Source of the DNA: a virus | Virus record (IMG/VR): IMGVR_UViG_3300033553_000090 | Span: 1-50,170 of that record | DNA: 50,170 nt | Reading direction: 5' to 3' (one strand) | In this document: positions 1-9,151 of the stretch, piece after piece | How the letters are laid out: each line of letters opens with the position of its first letter | How positions within the stretch are numbered: the first letter of the stretch is position 1 | Program-made: the position numbers and the translations under genes | The notes under the pieces: generated by a model | The model's database searches: none | The model's input: the letters and a program-made list of their open reading frames with translations, nothing else | What the model was told of the DNA's origin: nothing

Positions 1-384
1 TACTTCCTTGAGTGTCTGATTCTGTGTGAACGAAGTCGGAGCATCGCCTATGGAATCAACAAGCCACTTTGTCTTATCAACTCCTTGATAACTAGTAACC
101 TTACCAGTACCGTCCTGAGTTTCTACAGGGTCTAGTGGTATAAAAACACCAAGAGATTCATAAACTACCACATCATTGATTTTTTGACCGTACCAAAGCC
201 TCCACAGGTCTAACAACCAATCTTCGGGTAGTTCTTCTGACAAATCAAACTTACAGGTTCTACGGTACTTTTCGCCACGACTAACCTTAACTTCACCATT
301 TATCAAATGGGGTGTCTTTTCTTCTATAACTATCCCAGCCTGATTGAGCCGTTCTATTTTGAAATAAAGTTCACGACTAGCCAT
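1..384 (-). CDS. Tail-tip protein, N-terminal part (cut by window edge)
   Basis: The first 128 codons of a tail-tip/baseplate protein; the rest lies beyond base 1. The encoded protein is about 91% identical to the N-terminus of the 507-aa protein at 48613-50136 and aligns to it without gaps. The start ATG overlaps the stop of the upstream tail gene by 8 bases (stop at 377), the usual coupling in this operon. An AAGGAGA-like site lies inside the upstream gene's last codons. Most base differences from the right-hand copy are synonymous, so both are under selection as functional proteins. It is either the same locus seen twice through circular permutation or a true paralogue. Confidence 0.85.
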   Translation of the reverse strand, partial: MASRELYFKIERLNQAGIVIEEKTPHLINGEVKVSRGEKYRRTCKFDLSEELPEDWLLDLWRLWYGQKINDVVVYESLGVFIPLDPVETQDGTGKVTSYQGVDKTKWLVDSIGDAPTSFTQNQTLKEV

Positions 385-418
385 TACCAATCTCCTTGAA
401 TGAGAATCCTGCTGACCA
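1..418. repeat. Left-end copy of the 418-bp terminal repeat
   Basis: Bases 1-418 match 49753-50170 in the same orientation without a gap. I count about 55 mismatches in total. The first 90 bases are identical and all mismatches fall in the remaining 328, giving a mosaic look. The block spans the end of one tail gene and the start of the next in both copies. Confidence 0.9.
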
Positions 419-3400
419 GCCAATTCCAGGTTTACGGTTTACAGATATAACACCATCTACTGAAATCCAGTAATTATCTCCCCACCAAGTACGTAATAGT
501 ATCGGCTTAATGTTTTTTATATCCTCAAATACCCTAACACCAGCTTTACCTTGACCACCTTTTTGTACATCGAAGAACCACAATTCCAAACTGCCGTCCT
601 TGAACTGCTGATTCGCATTTACAAATACTGACGGATATTTAGCTCCAACTGGCTCGTAGTACTGTGTTTCTGTTCTGTCGTTGATAGGTATTCCACTTGT
701 ACCGTCCAGCCAACCTTTGAGCATATTTTCCTCACTACCAAGAGGCACGAGATACGTATTGTACAGATTCTCTAGGAATCTAACTTGAGTCAACGATGAT
801 TGTACTAATCCAGTACTAACAGCCGCTTCAACACTTCTAGCAGTAATTCCGTATATCAAGTCATCACCGTTTGCTGTTTCGTAGTCTTTGAACGTATACA
901 ATGACTGCAATAGACGTATTTCATCGATGAGAATATCACCAACAGCTATAGCTCCTGTCGGGTTTTGAATTACTACCTTTATAGAATTGATGTCATTCGG
1001 GTTCGGTTCACCTACTTGAGTCCAGTTTTCAAGGTTCACGTGTATAGGATTCCACACACCGTTAGCCAAATCACCAGAGGCTACAACTATTTCAAAATAA
1101 TTGCTGGCATCTGTTTCTAGTCTGAAATCTATTGACGTATAAGCAGTGTTATCGACTACGTTAATCATTACCTGAAACGTATCGTAATCTACTAAGTTCT
1201 GAATATCTATTAACTTGTACCAACTGTTAGCACCTGTTCCAGTAGTAGCTAACTGAACAGATTGAGTACCGTATTTAGCTGTACCAGCAGTTGCCGCAAT
1301 AGCATCACCAAACTCAACCCAAAGCGTTTCGTCCTCTGCATCATCAACCAATGCTACATTGAGCATATAGTCAACAATGAATTGCGTATTTTCAAGACCA
1401 CCATCATTACTTTTATAAAGCGTAATCTTGTCTGCGTACCAACCATCAGTCGGAGGCTGGTTAATCGTAATGTTCACATCAACTATTCCAGCGTTATCTG
1501 CTGTCGTTGATATTGTCGGCTGTGCAGGAGCTAGGAATACTACAGTAAACTCGTGGCTTACTAAAGCTGAATACAATCCATCACCGTCTTGAAGCTCTAC
1601 AGATACGTTATACGTATTATTAGTTTCCAGAATACCGTCAGGCATTAGATAGCTTGTATCAGTTCCTAATACCTCACCAGTGTCATGCAGAAGCGTTGTG
1701 TTGTCAGATGCATATACTCTGACTCGTGAGCTTACTTGAACCGTTGATTCTGGGTCTGAGTACGTCCACGTGAACGTAGGCGTGTTTGACGGTATCGTTG
1801 CTGTGTCTGTCGGGTACGTAATAGTCGCAACTGGCAATTCTGACGTTTTGAACACAACCGTAGTAGAATACGGAGAATCAAGGTCTGCCTGATTCCAAGT
1901 TCTGACTTCCCATTGATAAACAACATCGTAAACTAAAGCTGTACCTGCGTAATCAACATTCTGGTTTGAACTAACTACTTTTGTACTGTCCCACATCTGG
2001 ACAGAATCAGATTGTCTAGTAACAATTACTTGATAAGCAGATTGCGTATCGTTAGCTGAACCAGGATTGTACTGCCATGACAGATTTGGAGTCAGGTCAT
2101 CAGTAGCATTACCACCTGACGGTACTAAATTACTAGGCTGTAACGGATTAGTTTCAACAGCCGTAAAGCTCTTTTCGTTACCATATCCAGTACCACCCTC
2201 GTTAATGGCGTATGCACGAATATAGTAAGTTGCACTAGGCGTTAATCCTGTTATCTGGTCGCTGAATATACCAATACCTGAACCGACTTGCCATTTACTA
2301 TCAGCAGTCGTAGGAGCTGGCGTAGTACCGTATACGAAGCCTCTTTCTGAAACAATACCACCACCGTCTGAAAGCACCTCACCTGACATATCTGCCGTTG
2401 TGGTCGTAATTGCCGATGGGTCATTAGTCGTAAGCGTAGGAGGCACAACTGTCTGGAATGAGGATTCACTGCCGTATACCGTACCTGCTGTGTTTTTAGC
2501 ATACGCACGTATGTAATATGTAGTCGATGGCGTAAGACCTGTTAAACCTGCGTTATACGCACCTGTAGCCGTACCTGCGACAGTGACTTTATTGTTAGAA
2601 GTTGTCGGAGTTGGACTAGTACTATATACGAAACCTTTTTCCGTAATGTCTGGATTACCGTTGTTAATCAGTTGTCCGTTTGCTGTTGCAGTAGTACCTG
2701 TAATACTGGTAGTCGCATCAGTCGTAACTTCTGCTAATTCATAGGTCGTGAATGTACGTACAATTCCGTAGCTCGTGCCTCGTGAGTTGGTAGCATAAGC
2801 TCGGTAGTAATAAAGCGTGTTTGGAGTTAAACCACCTAGCGTTGCTCCAAATGAACCAGAGTTATCGTTTGAATCTGCATCTAAATCACCTGCATCTGGC
2901 GTACTGTCAACAGACGATACGTACACACCAGCATCAGTTACCGTAGCACCACCAGTGTCAGATATGTTTCCAGGGAAATACCCACTTGTCGGAGTAACAC
3001 TAGAAACTGTACTTGTCGATACTGTCGGAGGTTTAGGTATTCTGTTCAGTGAGAAGTTTACAGAGTTAGACGTGTTGTCACCACCACCGTAGTAAATACG
3101 ACCAGTCGAGTTAGCATTGAATGTTTTATAACCAGCTCCATCGTGACCTACGTTTGTAGAGCCACTGAACAAAACATAACCAGTAGTCATTTCAATCTGG
3201 TTAGAAGCATCGCCCATTAAGACACCGTTAATGACTAACCTACGATGCCATGTATAGACCCACCAACCTCCACCAGTACCACCATGTCCTTTGAGGCTAT
3301 AGCTAACAGTTGAAAAGTTGCCACCTATGTTTTGAGTAGCTGACCATTCAAATCTAAATCTGTTCGGATATTGTGAAGCTAAACCACCTACATTGTTCGT

Positions 3401-3424
3401 TTCAAACGAGCCACTTAAAGCCAT
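377..3424 (-). CDS. Large tail-tip / receptor-binding protein with FN3-like modules
   Basis: A 1015-aa protein directly after the tape measure, the position of distal-tail and host-recognition proteins. The first ~130 residues are a glycine/aromatic-rich beta domain resembling siphovirus DUF859-type tail proteins. Three tandem FN3-like modules follow (about 134-230, 232-327, 328-424), each with the core GLTP.T.YY.RAYA.N..GT.YG. Two or three further Ig/FN3-like domains lie at about 428-680, and a carbohydrate-binding-like beta sandwich at about 690-830. The C-terminal ~150 residues (PINDRTETQYYEP to WSAGFSFKEIGNG) recur at the right window edge. The family call comes from position and architecture; the receptor is unknown. 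The same FN3-like module occurs in the giant protein at 9152-16141. Confidence 0.8.
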   Translation of the reverse strand: MALSGSFETNNVGGLASQYPNRFRFEWSATQNIGGNFSTVSYSLKGHGGTGGGWWVYTWHRRLVINGVLMGDASNQIEMTTGYVLFSGSTNVGHDGAGYKTFNANSTGRIYYGGGDNTSNSVNFSLNRIPKPPTVSTSTVSSVTPTSGYFPGNISDTGGATVTDAGVYVSSVDSTPDAGDLDADSNDNSGSFGATLGGLTPNTLYYYRAYATNSRGTSYGIVRTFTTYELAEVTTDATTSITGTTATANGQLINNGNPDITEKGFVYSTSPTPTTSNNKVTVAGTATGAYNAGLTGLTPSTTYYIRAYAKNTAGTVYGSESSFQTVVPPTLTTNDPSAITTTTADMSGEVLSDGGGIVSERGFVYGTTPAPTTADSKWQVGSGIGIFSDQITGLTPSATYYIRAYAINEGGTGYGNEKSFTAVETNPLQPSNLVPSGGNATDDLTPNLSWQYNPGSANDTQSAYQVIVTRQSDSVQMWDSTKVVSSNQNVDYAGTALVYDVVYQWEVRTWNQADLDSPYSTTVVFKTSELPVATITYPTDTATIPSNTPTFTWTYSDPESTVQVSSRVRVYASDNTTLLHDTGEVLGTDTSYLMPDGILETNNTYNVSVELQDGDGLYSALVSHEFTVVFLAPAQPTISTTADNAGIVDVNITINQPPTDGWYADKITLYKSNDGGLENTQFIVDYMLNVALVDDAEDETLWVEFGDAIAATAGTAKYGTQSVQLATTGTGANSWYKLIDIQNLVDYDTFQVMINVVDNTAYTSIDFRLETDASNYFEIVVASGDLANGVWNPIHVNLENWTQVGEPNPNDINSIKVVIQNPTGAIAVGDILIDEIRLLQSLYTFKDYETANGDDLIYGITARSVEAAVSTGLVQSSLTQVRFLENLYNTYLVPLGSEENMLKGWLDGTSGIPINDRTETQYYEPVGAKYPSVFVNANQQFKDGSLELWFFDVQKGGQGKAGVRVFEDIKNIKPILLRTWWGDNYWISVDGVISVNRKPGIGWSAGFSFKEIGNG

Positions 3425-3427
3425 ATT

Positions 3428-6073
3428 CTATACTCCCCTCATTGAAGCTAATTTGAGTTTCATGTCACGAACAAAATCATCTGGATTCTGTACATTTGGA
3501 AGCTCTAATCTATCTATATTTATAACATCACCGTTACTGCCCGAAGTCTTAGTATCTAAGCCATTAGGAACAGAACCAACGCTAGTTCGCATCGATGGTA
3601 ATTCATTTCTCATAATCTGACTTAACTTACTTAACGGTATAACTGCTTCTGGTTCGCCACCCTCACCAATCATAGCCAAAGTAGCTCTGGTAGCGATACC
3701 ACCTTGAGCAAGTGTTGGAATAGTCGGCATACTGAACCCTTTACCACCTATTCCTGGAACCCAATCTGGAGCTGTGAACGAAATCTTACCAACCGTACTG
3801 TTCCAGAATCCAGCCACAGCGTTGAAAGCCGCTCTGAAAGGCGAAGAAACCGTATCAGCTATACCACCAATCGCAGAGCCAATTCTACCACCAAGTCCAC
3901 TAAACCAACCAACCACAGTATCAACCACGTTACTAATAGTTGTTTTTATGCCGTTAAATACTGCTACTGCTTTATCTTTAATCCAATTCCACGCACCAAC
4001 CACTCTATCTCTGAGCCACATAAACGTATTTATATAGGCGTTTATGTACATAACAACAGCACCTTTAATAAAGTTGAATACCGTTACAGCCGCATTTTTA
4101 ATCCAGTTCCACACAGCTATTGCAAAGGTCTTAACTTTGTCCCAGTTAAGAATAATCAAAGCTACTGCCGCAATAACAACTGCAACTATCAGCCCAATCG
4201 GTCCCATCGCCAACAACCAAGATGCCGCAATTCTAAGAGCCGCTAATGCTGACTGAGCTACTGCAACTGCCATTCCTGCTAGATAACCAGCAAAAGTGAT
4301 ACCCCACTGGAAAAGCGTAGTAGCCGCACTAGCTATCCAAGCACCTGTCGTTATAGCCGCATTGATTATCGCACTACCACTAGCTAATACGAATTGAGCA
4401 ATCAAGCCAGGTATTCTGATTACAAAAGCCAACAAAGACTGTGCCGCAGATGCTACCCATGCACCTGCTGTAATTGCCGCACTAGCAACTGCTCTACCTG
4501 CTGTTATAGCAAATTGAATACCAATCTGAGTAATCTTAGGCAATAGTGCCGCTCCAATAACTACACCTACGTTTTTAATTGCAGTTTCGTTATCCTCAAG
4601 GAAACCAGTAACAGCATCGTAAACTGTTTGCCAAGTTGCTTTGATACTGTTTATCGCATCGCTAAAAGCCCCAACTACTATATCTTTAACAACCACTATT
4701 TTGTCATAGATAGTATTCCAACCGTTTACGATAACGTCCTTAAATGTAATAAACCAACCCTTTAACGTGTCCCAATTACTAATAATCAGGTACGCAAGTG
4801 CCGCAATTGCCGCACCAAGAGCTATGAACGGTAGTAACGGAGCTACTGCCAGCCATGCGTTGACAGCCATAATAATAAATGCTGGTACTAGTCCACCGAT
4901 AATTGCTCCAGCAAGTGCCGCAATTACAATTTTGTTTTGTCCTAGCCAAGTGAATAATTTAGAAGCCGCAGGAACTACCCTGTTAAGCATGAAGTCAGCA
5001 AACTGAGTTACATACGGTAGCAATTTAGAACCTAGTTCTACAGCTACGACCTGTAATTGATTGCCTAGTAACTTCAACTGGTTATTTGCTGTAGCTTTTT
5101 GCTTTTCAAATGCTTCATTTACTCCGTACGTGGCATCTTCCATATCATTCAACGTATTTGCATAGGCTTCTGATGTTGCACCAGAAATAGACGTTATTGC
5201 CGCCATAGCTTCCGTAGAACCTACTAACTTGAGCATTTCTGCATCGTTGTCGCCTACCTGTTCTTTAACGGCTTGCATGGCTTTACCAACACCACCTGTT
5301 TTAGCAATCAATTCTTTGAATGTTTTTACTCCCAATTCACCAAACACCTTTTTCGATGTTTCGGTTTCACGAGTTAATCCAGCGATAACTGCCCTCATCT
5401 GCGTATAAGCCTGTGAAGCAGGGACACCTACCGTAGTTAGAGCAGAGATAACTGACATAAAGTCTTTCATAGGAATACCTGCATCTGACATTTGACCTGC
5501 CACTGCACCAAAGCCTTGACTTAATTCTGCAACTGTTGTTTTACCATTCTTTACTGTCTTGAACAAAATATCTGAAATCTCAGCCGCAGTTAATCCCTCT
5601 GACGCAAACGAGTTAATCGCACTCGTCATAAGATTCGTAGCTTCCTCTGTAGTACCAAGACCTGCAACTGCCAATTTTGCAGATGATTCCAAGACTTTTA
5701 GAGCCTCAGCCGCATCTGTAATACCAGCAGAAGTAATCGCATAAGCAGAAGCACCAAGCTCCTCTGGTGATTTAGGAATCTCCTTGACCATATCCAGAAT
5801 ACCCTGACGTAACGTACCCATAGCTTGAGTCGAGTCGCCAGCAATCAATGTACTAACGTCAGCCATTTGAGTTTCAAAGTCAGCCGCTTGCTTACCTGCG
5901 TAAACCATAGCCGCACCAGCCGCTACAGAAGCCGCCCCAACGACCTTAGCGAATCCCATAGAAGCAGTACCAGCTTTTCCAAACTTACTTTCGACACCAG
6001 AAAGAGCACTGTTAAACTTCGCAGTTTTCATTTCCAGTGTTGCGTAAATGCTTCCTAAGAACACGCCAGCCAT
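3428..6073 (-). CDS. Tail tape measure protein
   Basis: 881 aa. The N-terminal ~330 residues carry the TP901-type tape-measure core (ADFETQMADVSTL, then alanine-rich helices). The middle has several long hydrophobic segments separated by repeated W..I.D.....G modules. The C-terminus contains GEGGEPEAVIPLSKLSQIM, a signature common in siphovirus tape measures. In infection it sets tail length and is ejected ahead of DNA. It sits directly downstream of the frameshifted chaperone pair and upstream of the tail-tip genes, the canonical order. At 881 aa the tail should be roughly 130 nm by the usual 0.15 nm per residue; that is inference. Confidence 0.93.
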   Translation of the reverse strand: MAGVFLGSIYATLEMKTAKFNSALSGVESKFGKAGTASMGFAKVVGAASVAAGAAMVYAGKQAADFETQMADVSTLIAGDSTQAMGTLRQGILDMVKEIPKSPEELGASAYAITSAGITDAAEALKVLESSAKLAVAGLGTTEEATNLMTSAINSFASEGLTAAEISDILFKTVKNGKTTVAELSQGFGAVAGQMSDAGIPMKDFMSVISALTTVGVPASQAYTQMRAVIAGLTRETETSKKVFGELGVKTFKELIAKTGGVGKAMQAVKEQVGDNDAEMLKLVGSTEAMAAITSISGATSEAYANTLNDMEDATYGVNEAFEKQKATANNQLKLLGNQLQVVAVELGSKLLPYVTQFADFMLNRVVPAASKLFTWLGQNKIVIAALAGAIIGGLVPAFIIMAVNAWLAVAPLLPFIALGAAIAALAYLIISNWDTLKGWFITFKDVIVNGWNTIYDKIVVVKDIVVGAFSDAINSIKATWQTVYDAVTGFLEDNETAIKNVGVVIGAALLPKITQIGIQFAITAGRAVASAAITAGAWVASAAQSLLAFVIRIPGLIAQFVLASGSAIINAAITTGAWIASAATTLFQWGITFAGYLAGMAVAVAQSALAALRIAASWLLAMGPIGLIVAVVIAAVALIILNWDKVKTFAIAVWNWIKNAAVTVFNFIKGAVVMYINAYINTFMWLRDRVVGAWNWIKDKAVAVFNGIKTTISNVVDTVVGWFSGLGGRIGSAIGGIADTVSSPFRAAFNAVAGFWNSTVGKISFTAPDWVPGIGGKGFSMPTIPTLAQGGIATRATLAMIGEGGEPEAVIPLSKLSQIMRNELPSMRTSVGSVPNGLDTKTSGSNGDVINIDRLELPNVQNPDDFVRDMKLKLASMRGV

Positions 6074-6074
6074 A

Positions 6075-6428
6075 TTATTTATCTCCTATCGATTTCAGTA
6101 TATCCGATAATTGAGGAATCTCATCATCTGAAACAGAGTCCGAGTCAGTTACTATTGAGCGTTTGAACTTTTCAATCTTCACGCTTTTAGCTCCCATCAC
6201 TTTCATCAGTCCTTTTATGTACTGAATCAACGTGTGGACTATCTCTGCTTCGTTCTCTTTTTCTATAGCTTCATAACGTGTTGCTAATGCTGAATCTAAT
6301 TGCCATGCATCATACCCTGTCAGGTGAGGCATGAAGTCACTAGGCTTCGTCGTCGGATAGCGTTTCGCTACCAAGTCTAGCAATCTGCCTTTGTCGCTGG
6401 ACACGAAACTGACGGAGGGCTTCATCAC
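6075..6428 (-). CDS. Tail assembly chaperone, frameshift-extension ORF (gpT-like)
   Basis: A 117-codon frame overlapping the end of the upstream chaperone gene and ending 2 bases before the tape measure. This is exactly the arrangement of the lambda G/T pair. The frame is open only from a TGA just upstream of a run of six G (minus strand, 6428-6433), and the run lies inside the overlap. The frame is +1 (equivalently -2) relative to the upstream gene, so a simple -1 slip would hit TGA at once. Products are expected as a fusion with the upstream protein. Independent initiation at GTG 6428 or ATG 6425, using the G-run as a ribosome site, is possible. Helical and charged, as the family usually is. 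Confidence 0.75.
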   Translation of the reverse strand: MMKPSVSFVSSDKGRLLDLVAKRYPTTKPSDFMPHLTGYDAWQLDSALATRYEAIEKENEAEIVHTLIQYIKGLMKVMGAKSVKIEKFKRSIVTDSDSVSDDEIPQLSDILKSIGDK

Positions 6429-6894
6429 CCCCCTGAATGAACATCATCAACTCAGTTGATTCCATATCTGACAAATCTTCAAACAATATCTGACCTGCCT
6501 CGTAGTTTGGATTTTCATCGACAATTTGAGGACTACGTAGTGATGCTTTAACCATCAGACGTTCGTATTGACTGTAATCCTCTAGCTCTTTACCTGTGAC
6601 TGGACGATTTTTCGCCATCTTCTGTTGAACATTAGTTGCTTTAGCCGCTAATTCGCTCGGAACTATACCTTGTTTTGTTAAAGATGCAAGACTTGGACGA
6701 CCCACTAGAAACGTAATATCTCCAATCGTAACAGGAGTACCAGAACGGTCTTTCTCGTTACGATTCTTGAAATACGAACCACTAGTCGCCTGTGGTGCAG
6801 GTGGAGGAGAAAGCGAAGCCTCTCCTCCCTTGTTCACGTCTTGCTGAACATCATCAGGTTTTACTTGATTCTGTTCGTTGTTTTCTGCGTCCAT
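6340..6894 (-). CDS. Tail assembly chaperone (gpG-like)
   Basis: 184 aa between the major tail protein and the tape measure. The N-terminal ~50 residues are proline- and asparagine-rich, followed by a helical domain (VTIGDITFLVGRPSLASLTKQG onward), and the protein ends in the acidic ETLSDDEA. It is expected to coat the tape measure during tail assembly and be absent from the virion. A CAG GGG GGT sequence near codon 155 is the likely recoding site producing the longer G-T fusion. The family is assigned from gene order and the overlapping second frame; sequence similarity alone would not be decisive. Confidence 0.75.
   Translation of the reverse strand: MDAENNEQNQVKPDDVQQDVNKGGEASLSPPPAPQATSGSYFKNRNEKDRSGTPVTIGDITFLVGRPSLASLTKQGIVPSELAAKATNVQQKMAKNRPVTGKELEDYSQYERLMVKASLRSPQIVDENPNYEAGQILFEDLSDMESTELMMFIQGGDEALRQFRVQRQRQIARLGSETLSDDEA
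6428..6434 (-). promoter_or_regulatory. Probable recoding site GGGGGGT in tail chaperone overlap
   Basis: The minus strand reads CAG GGG GGT GAT in the upstream frame. A slip of two bases backwards on the G-run, or one forwards, places ribosomes at GTG ATG AAG or ATG AAG of the downstream frame. A -1 slip meets TGA immediately. Tail chaperone frameshifts are widely conserved; most are -1, and Mu-type phages use -2. Confidence 0.6.
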
Positions 6895-6920
6895 AAGTTG
6901 ATTCCTTTACTTCTTAATTA

Positions 6921-7472
6921 CTATGCAGGTGTGGTGTCACTATCAACGATAGTAACTGTAGCGATTCGACTTGAACCTAATGCAGCACTCTCAATGTCAG
7001 TAGCCGTTTTATAAGCTGTTCCAGTAAGAGTTAGAGGCATTTCACTTTCTAGTGCTTGTGCTAGGTTTTCAATCATCAATTGAACCTTGTGGTAAACAAT
7101 CTCGATTGTAACTACTGCTCCAGTAGTATCTTTGGCACGAGTCTGGGTCTTTAGCTCCACGAATGGAGGATTAGTTTCACCAGTTGTACCGATTGCAATT
7201 TCATCTGCTGTTGGTGGACCAACTACAGTGTCCGTTGCTGTTCCTGTAATCATCGCAACTGCGTCAAGACTCCAAGCGTTTGCTTCGCCTGAAAGACTAA
7301 TTTTTTGACTGCCGTAGAATGTCACTTTAACTTCATCATCACCTTTGATTTCTGTAGACTCGATTTCCATCGAACCCTCAACGTTGATAACGGCTTCTAT
7401 ATCTACGATAGCACCCAGGTCGTCTTTCAACTCTGCGTGTCGTAAACCTGCTCCGTATGCTTTTATAGCCAT
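6921..7472 (-). CDS. Major tail (tube) protein
   Basis: 183 aa, beta-rich and acidic, between the tail terminator and the chaperone pair. Residues such as EIESTEIKGDDEVKVTFYGSQK and the alternating hydrophobic strands are typical of phage tube proteins that polymerise as hexameric rings. It has a strong upstream AAGGAG site, as expected for an abundant protein. Assignment is by position, size and composition. Confidence 0.75.
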   Translation of the reverse strand: MAIKAYGAGLRHAELKDDLGAIVDIEAVINVEGSMEIESTEIKGDDEVKVTFYGSQKISLSGEANAWSLDAVAMITGTATDTVVGPPTADEIAIGTTGETNPPFVELKTQTRAKDTTGAVVTIEIVYHKVQLMIENLAQALESEMPLTLTGTAYKTATDIESAALGSSRIATVTIVDSDTTPA

Positions 7473-7488
7473 CTTAATTTTCTCCTTG

Positions 7489-7929
7489 TTAGATTATCTG
7501 TAATCGAATTGTCATTTCGCGAAATCTCAGTTGATATGCATCGTCAACCGATTCTTCACCTATTGTTTCTAACTCGGTGGCTATGTTCACCATGTTAGTA
7601 AGTATGAACTTTTTTCCACGAATCGTACTTTCGATTCTCGACAAGACTTTGTTGATGTCAACGTACGCCTTGTCCATATTATTGTAGCATCTTATAAGAA
7701 TTATCGCATCATACAAGCTAACTCCTATTTTAGCCATGACTCCAGCTTTGATTCCGATAGCTGGCATATTCCTCAGCTCTGGTATGAACTCCATAGGCAC
7801 AATCGAGTTCTCTTTTGACTGTGACCCTTTAGGTTTGTAATATGGCGTATTCGTAGCCAACATAGCGACAAGTGTAGCGTCTGCTTTCATTTCTTTAACT
7901 ATTTCCAGAACATTCTCGTGTGTCAACAT
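7489..7929 (-). CDS. Tail terminator / tail completion protein
   Basis: 146 aa, overlapping the upstream gp10-like gene by one base (TAATG-type junction). An N-terminal helix (HENVLEIVKEMKADATLVAML) is followed by a compact alpha/beta domain. Size and location between an HK97-gp10-like protein and the major tail protein match tail-terminator proteins (lambda gpU type), which cap the tube. No diagnostic motif is visible. Confidence 0.6.
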   Translation of the reverse strand: MLTHENVLEIVKEMKADATLVAMLATNTPYYKPKGSQSKENSIVPMEFIPELRNMPAIGIKAGVMAKIGVSLYDAIILIRCYNNMDKAYVDINKVLSRIESTIRGKKFILTNMVNIATELETIGEESVDDAYQLRFREMTIRLQII

Positions 7930-8285
7930 TATAGTAACCCCTTAAACTCTCTTAAATACCGTCTGCGATACTCATTGATTGTTGGCTTGATAATTGAGTA
8001 GCGTCCACCATGTCCGAGTTCTAATGGTGGACCATATTCAACACCGATTGCCAATGCAATAATAATAGCACCTATCTTCGATTCGCTTGAGCCTGTAATA
8101 GAACGCCTAGCATTACCAGTCTGGTCAGTCCAGGGTCGTTTAGCTTTAGCTGTATTTTCCATATCAGCCGCAATTTTCTTGGACTTTGTTTCTGCATCAC
8201 GAATAGCCTGTACGCTGGTCTTTTTTAATTTACCTAATACAGCATCAAGTCCTATAAGTTTTACTGAATTACTCGCCTTTGGCAT
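7929..8285 (-). CDS. HK97 gp10-like head-tail joining protein
   Basis: 118 aa with the hallmarks of the HK97-gp10 family: an N-terminal helix with repeated lysines, the segment RPWTDQTGNARRSI, then GVEYGPPLELGHGGRYSIIKP near the C-terminus. Members act at the neck between connector and tail terminator. It overlaps the upstream head-closure gene by 17 bases and shares a start/stop with the next gene. Confidence 0.85.
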   Translation of the reverse strand: MPKASNSVKLIGLDAVLGKLKKTSVQAIRDAETKSKKIAADMENTAKAKRPWTDQTGNARRSITGSSESKIGAIIIALAIGVEYGPPLELGHGGRYSIIKPTINEYRRRYLREFKGLL

Positions 8286-8619
8286 ATCGTTTTAACTCCA
8301 CTTGGCAACCACCGATGCGTGGCTTTACGCCTGTTACTCTCCAGTTTTTCATATCATCACGAACGTTCAACATTCTCCAGATGTCATTCACCTGACAGTC
8401 CAACCAATCCGTAAGACCAATCCACTTATCACCTTTTGGGTCAATGCGTCCAACTATCGTTTTGATTTTGGTATGGTTAGTCAGTTCTTGTTCAAAACCA
8501 GCATTATCCATTTCACCTACCTGAGAACGGAACACGTCTATCGTATTGCCGTCCCTCAACAGATAGTTTACCGATTGCTTATCTTGCTCGGTCTGGTCGA
8601 TGTAGTCATTAGCAAACAT
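8269..8619 (-). CDS. Head closure protein
   Basis: 116 aa between the connector adaptor and the gp10-like protein. Its beta-rich sequence (NTIDVFRSQVGEMDNAGFEQELTN and KIKTIVGRIDPKGDKW in outline) suits an SPP1-gp16-like head-completion protein. The start overlaps the stop of the upstream gene (TAATG). Assigned by position. Confidence 0.6.
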   Translation of the reverse strand: MFANDYIDQTEQDKQSVNYLLRDGNTIDVFRSQVGEMDNAGFEQELTNHTKIKTIVGRIDPKGDKWIGLTDWLDCQVNDIWRMLNVRDDMKNWRVTGVKPRIGGCQVELKRYAKGE

Positions 8620-9149
8620 TAGTACAGCCTCGTTAAGTCAGCAGGTGTAACGGTGTCCTTTTTGTACAGGTCATGGATTCTGCGACCTTTTTTGACAGCA
8701 TTTTTATTACTCACCTTGCCACTCCAATATTTCAGTAGCTTTTCTACCTGTGCGAATACCTGTGAGTTTTTAACTTCTGAATCTGCTTCCTTGTAATCAC
8801 GTTGACGAGCAACACTGCTCAAAATGCCCTCAAGTGCCATTATGATTGATGCATCTACACCATAGTTATCTATGTAATCCTGTAATTCAATATCAGTAAA
8901 TGCCGCATATTTGAACGTGACTCGAATCTCAACACCGTCTGCTGGTGCTGTATCAAATGTCAACACTCCAGGTTCGCTCGAAAGCGAATATCCAGTGTTC
9001 TGTAATACTGTATCGAAATACACACGTTCGTCCCATACGTTTTCGTGACGTATTTGGAAGTCCTCTAATTCACCATTAGCAGACAGCAGGTTTTCATCTG
9101 CTTTTACCCTGTCACCTATAGCTATTCGCACTTTAGTTAAATCGTCCAT
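8619..9149 (-). CDS. Head-tail connector adaptor (gp6/gp15-like)
   Basis: 176 aa. The N-terminal ~90 residues read like a beta-rich domain (DERVYFDTVLQNTGYSLSSEPG; ITFDTAPADGVEIRVTFKYA in outline). The C-terminal half is the helical DIELQDYIDNYGVD... bundle common in adaptor proteins that dock under the portal. It ends in basic residues. It is the first gene of the neck module, separated by only 2 bases from the giant repeat protein upstream. Confidence 0.65.
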   Translation of the reverse strand: MDDLTKVRIAIGDRVKADENLLSANGELEDFQIRHENVWDERVYFDTVLQNTGYSLSSEPGVLTFDTAPADGVEIRVTFKYAAFTDIELQDYIDNYGVDASIIMALEGILSSVARQRDYKEADSEVKNSQVFAQVEKLLKYWSGKVSNKNAVKKGRRIHDLYKKDTVTPADLTRLY

Positions 9150-9151
9150 AT

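Noticed and set aside
3704-4246. Plus-strand ORF of 180 codons opposite the tape measure
   Set aside because: Antisense to a certain gene with good family motifs; its Asn/Ser/Thr-rich sequence comes from the repetitive Ala/Trp codons on the other strand.
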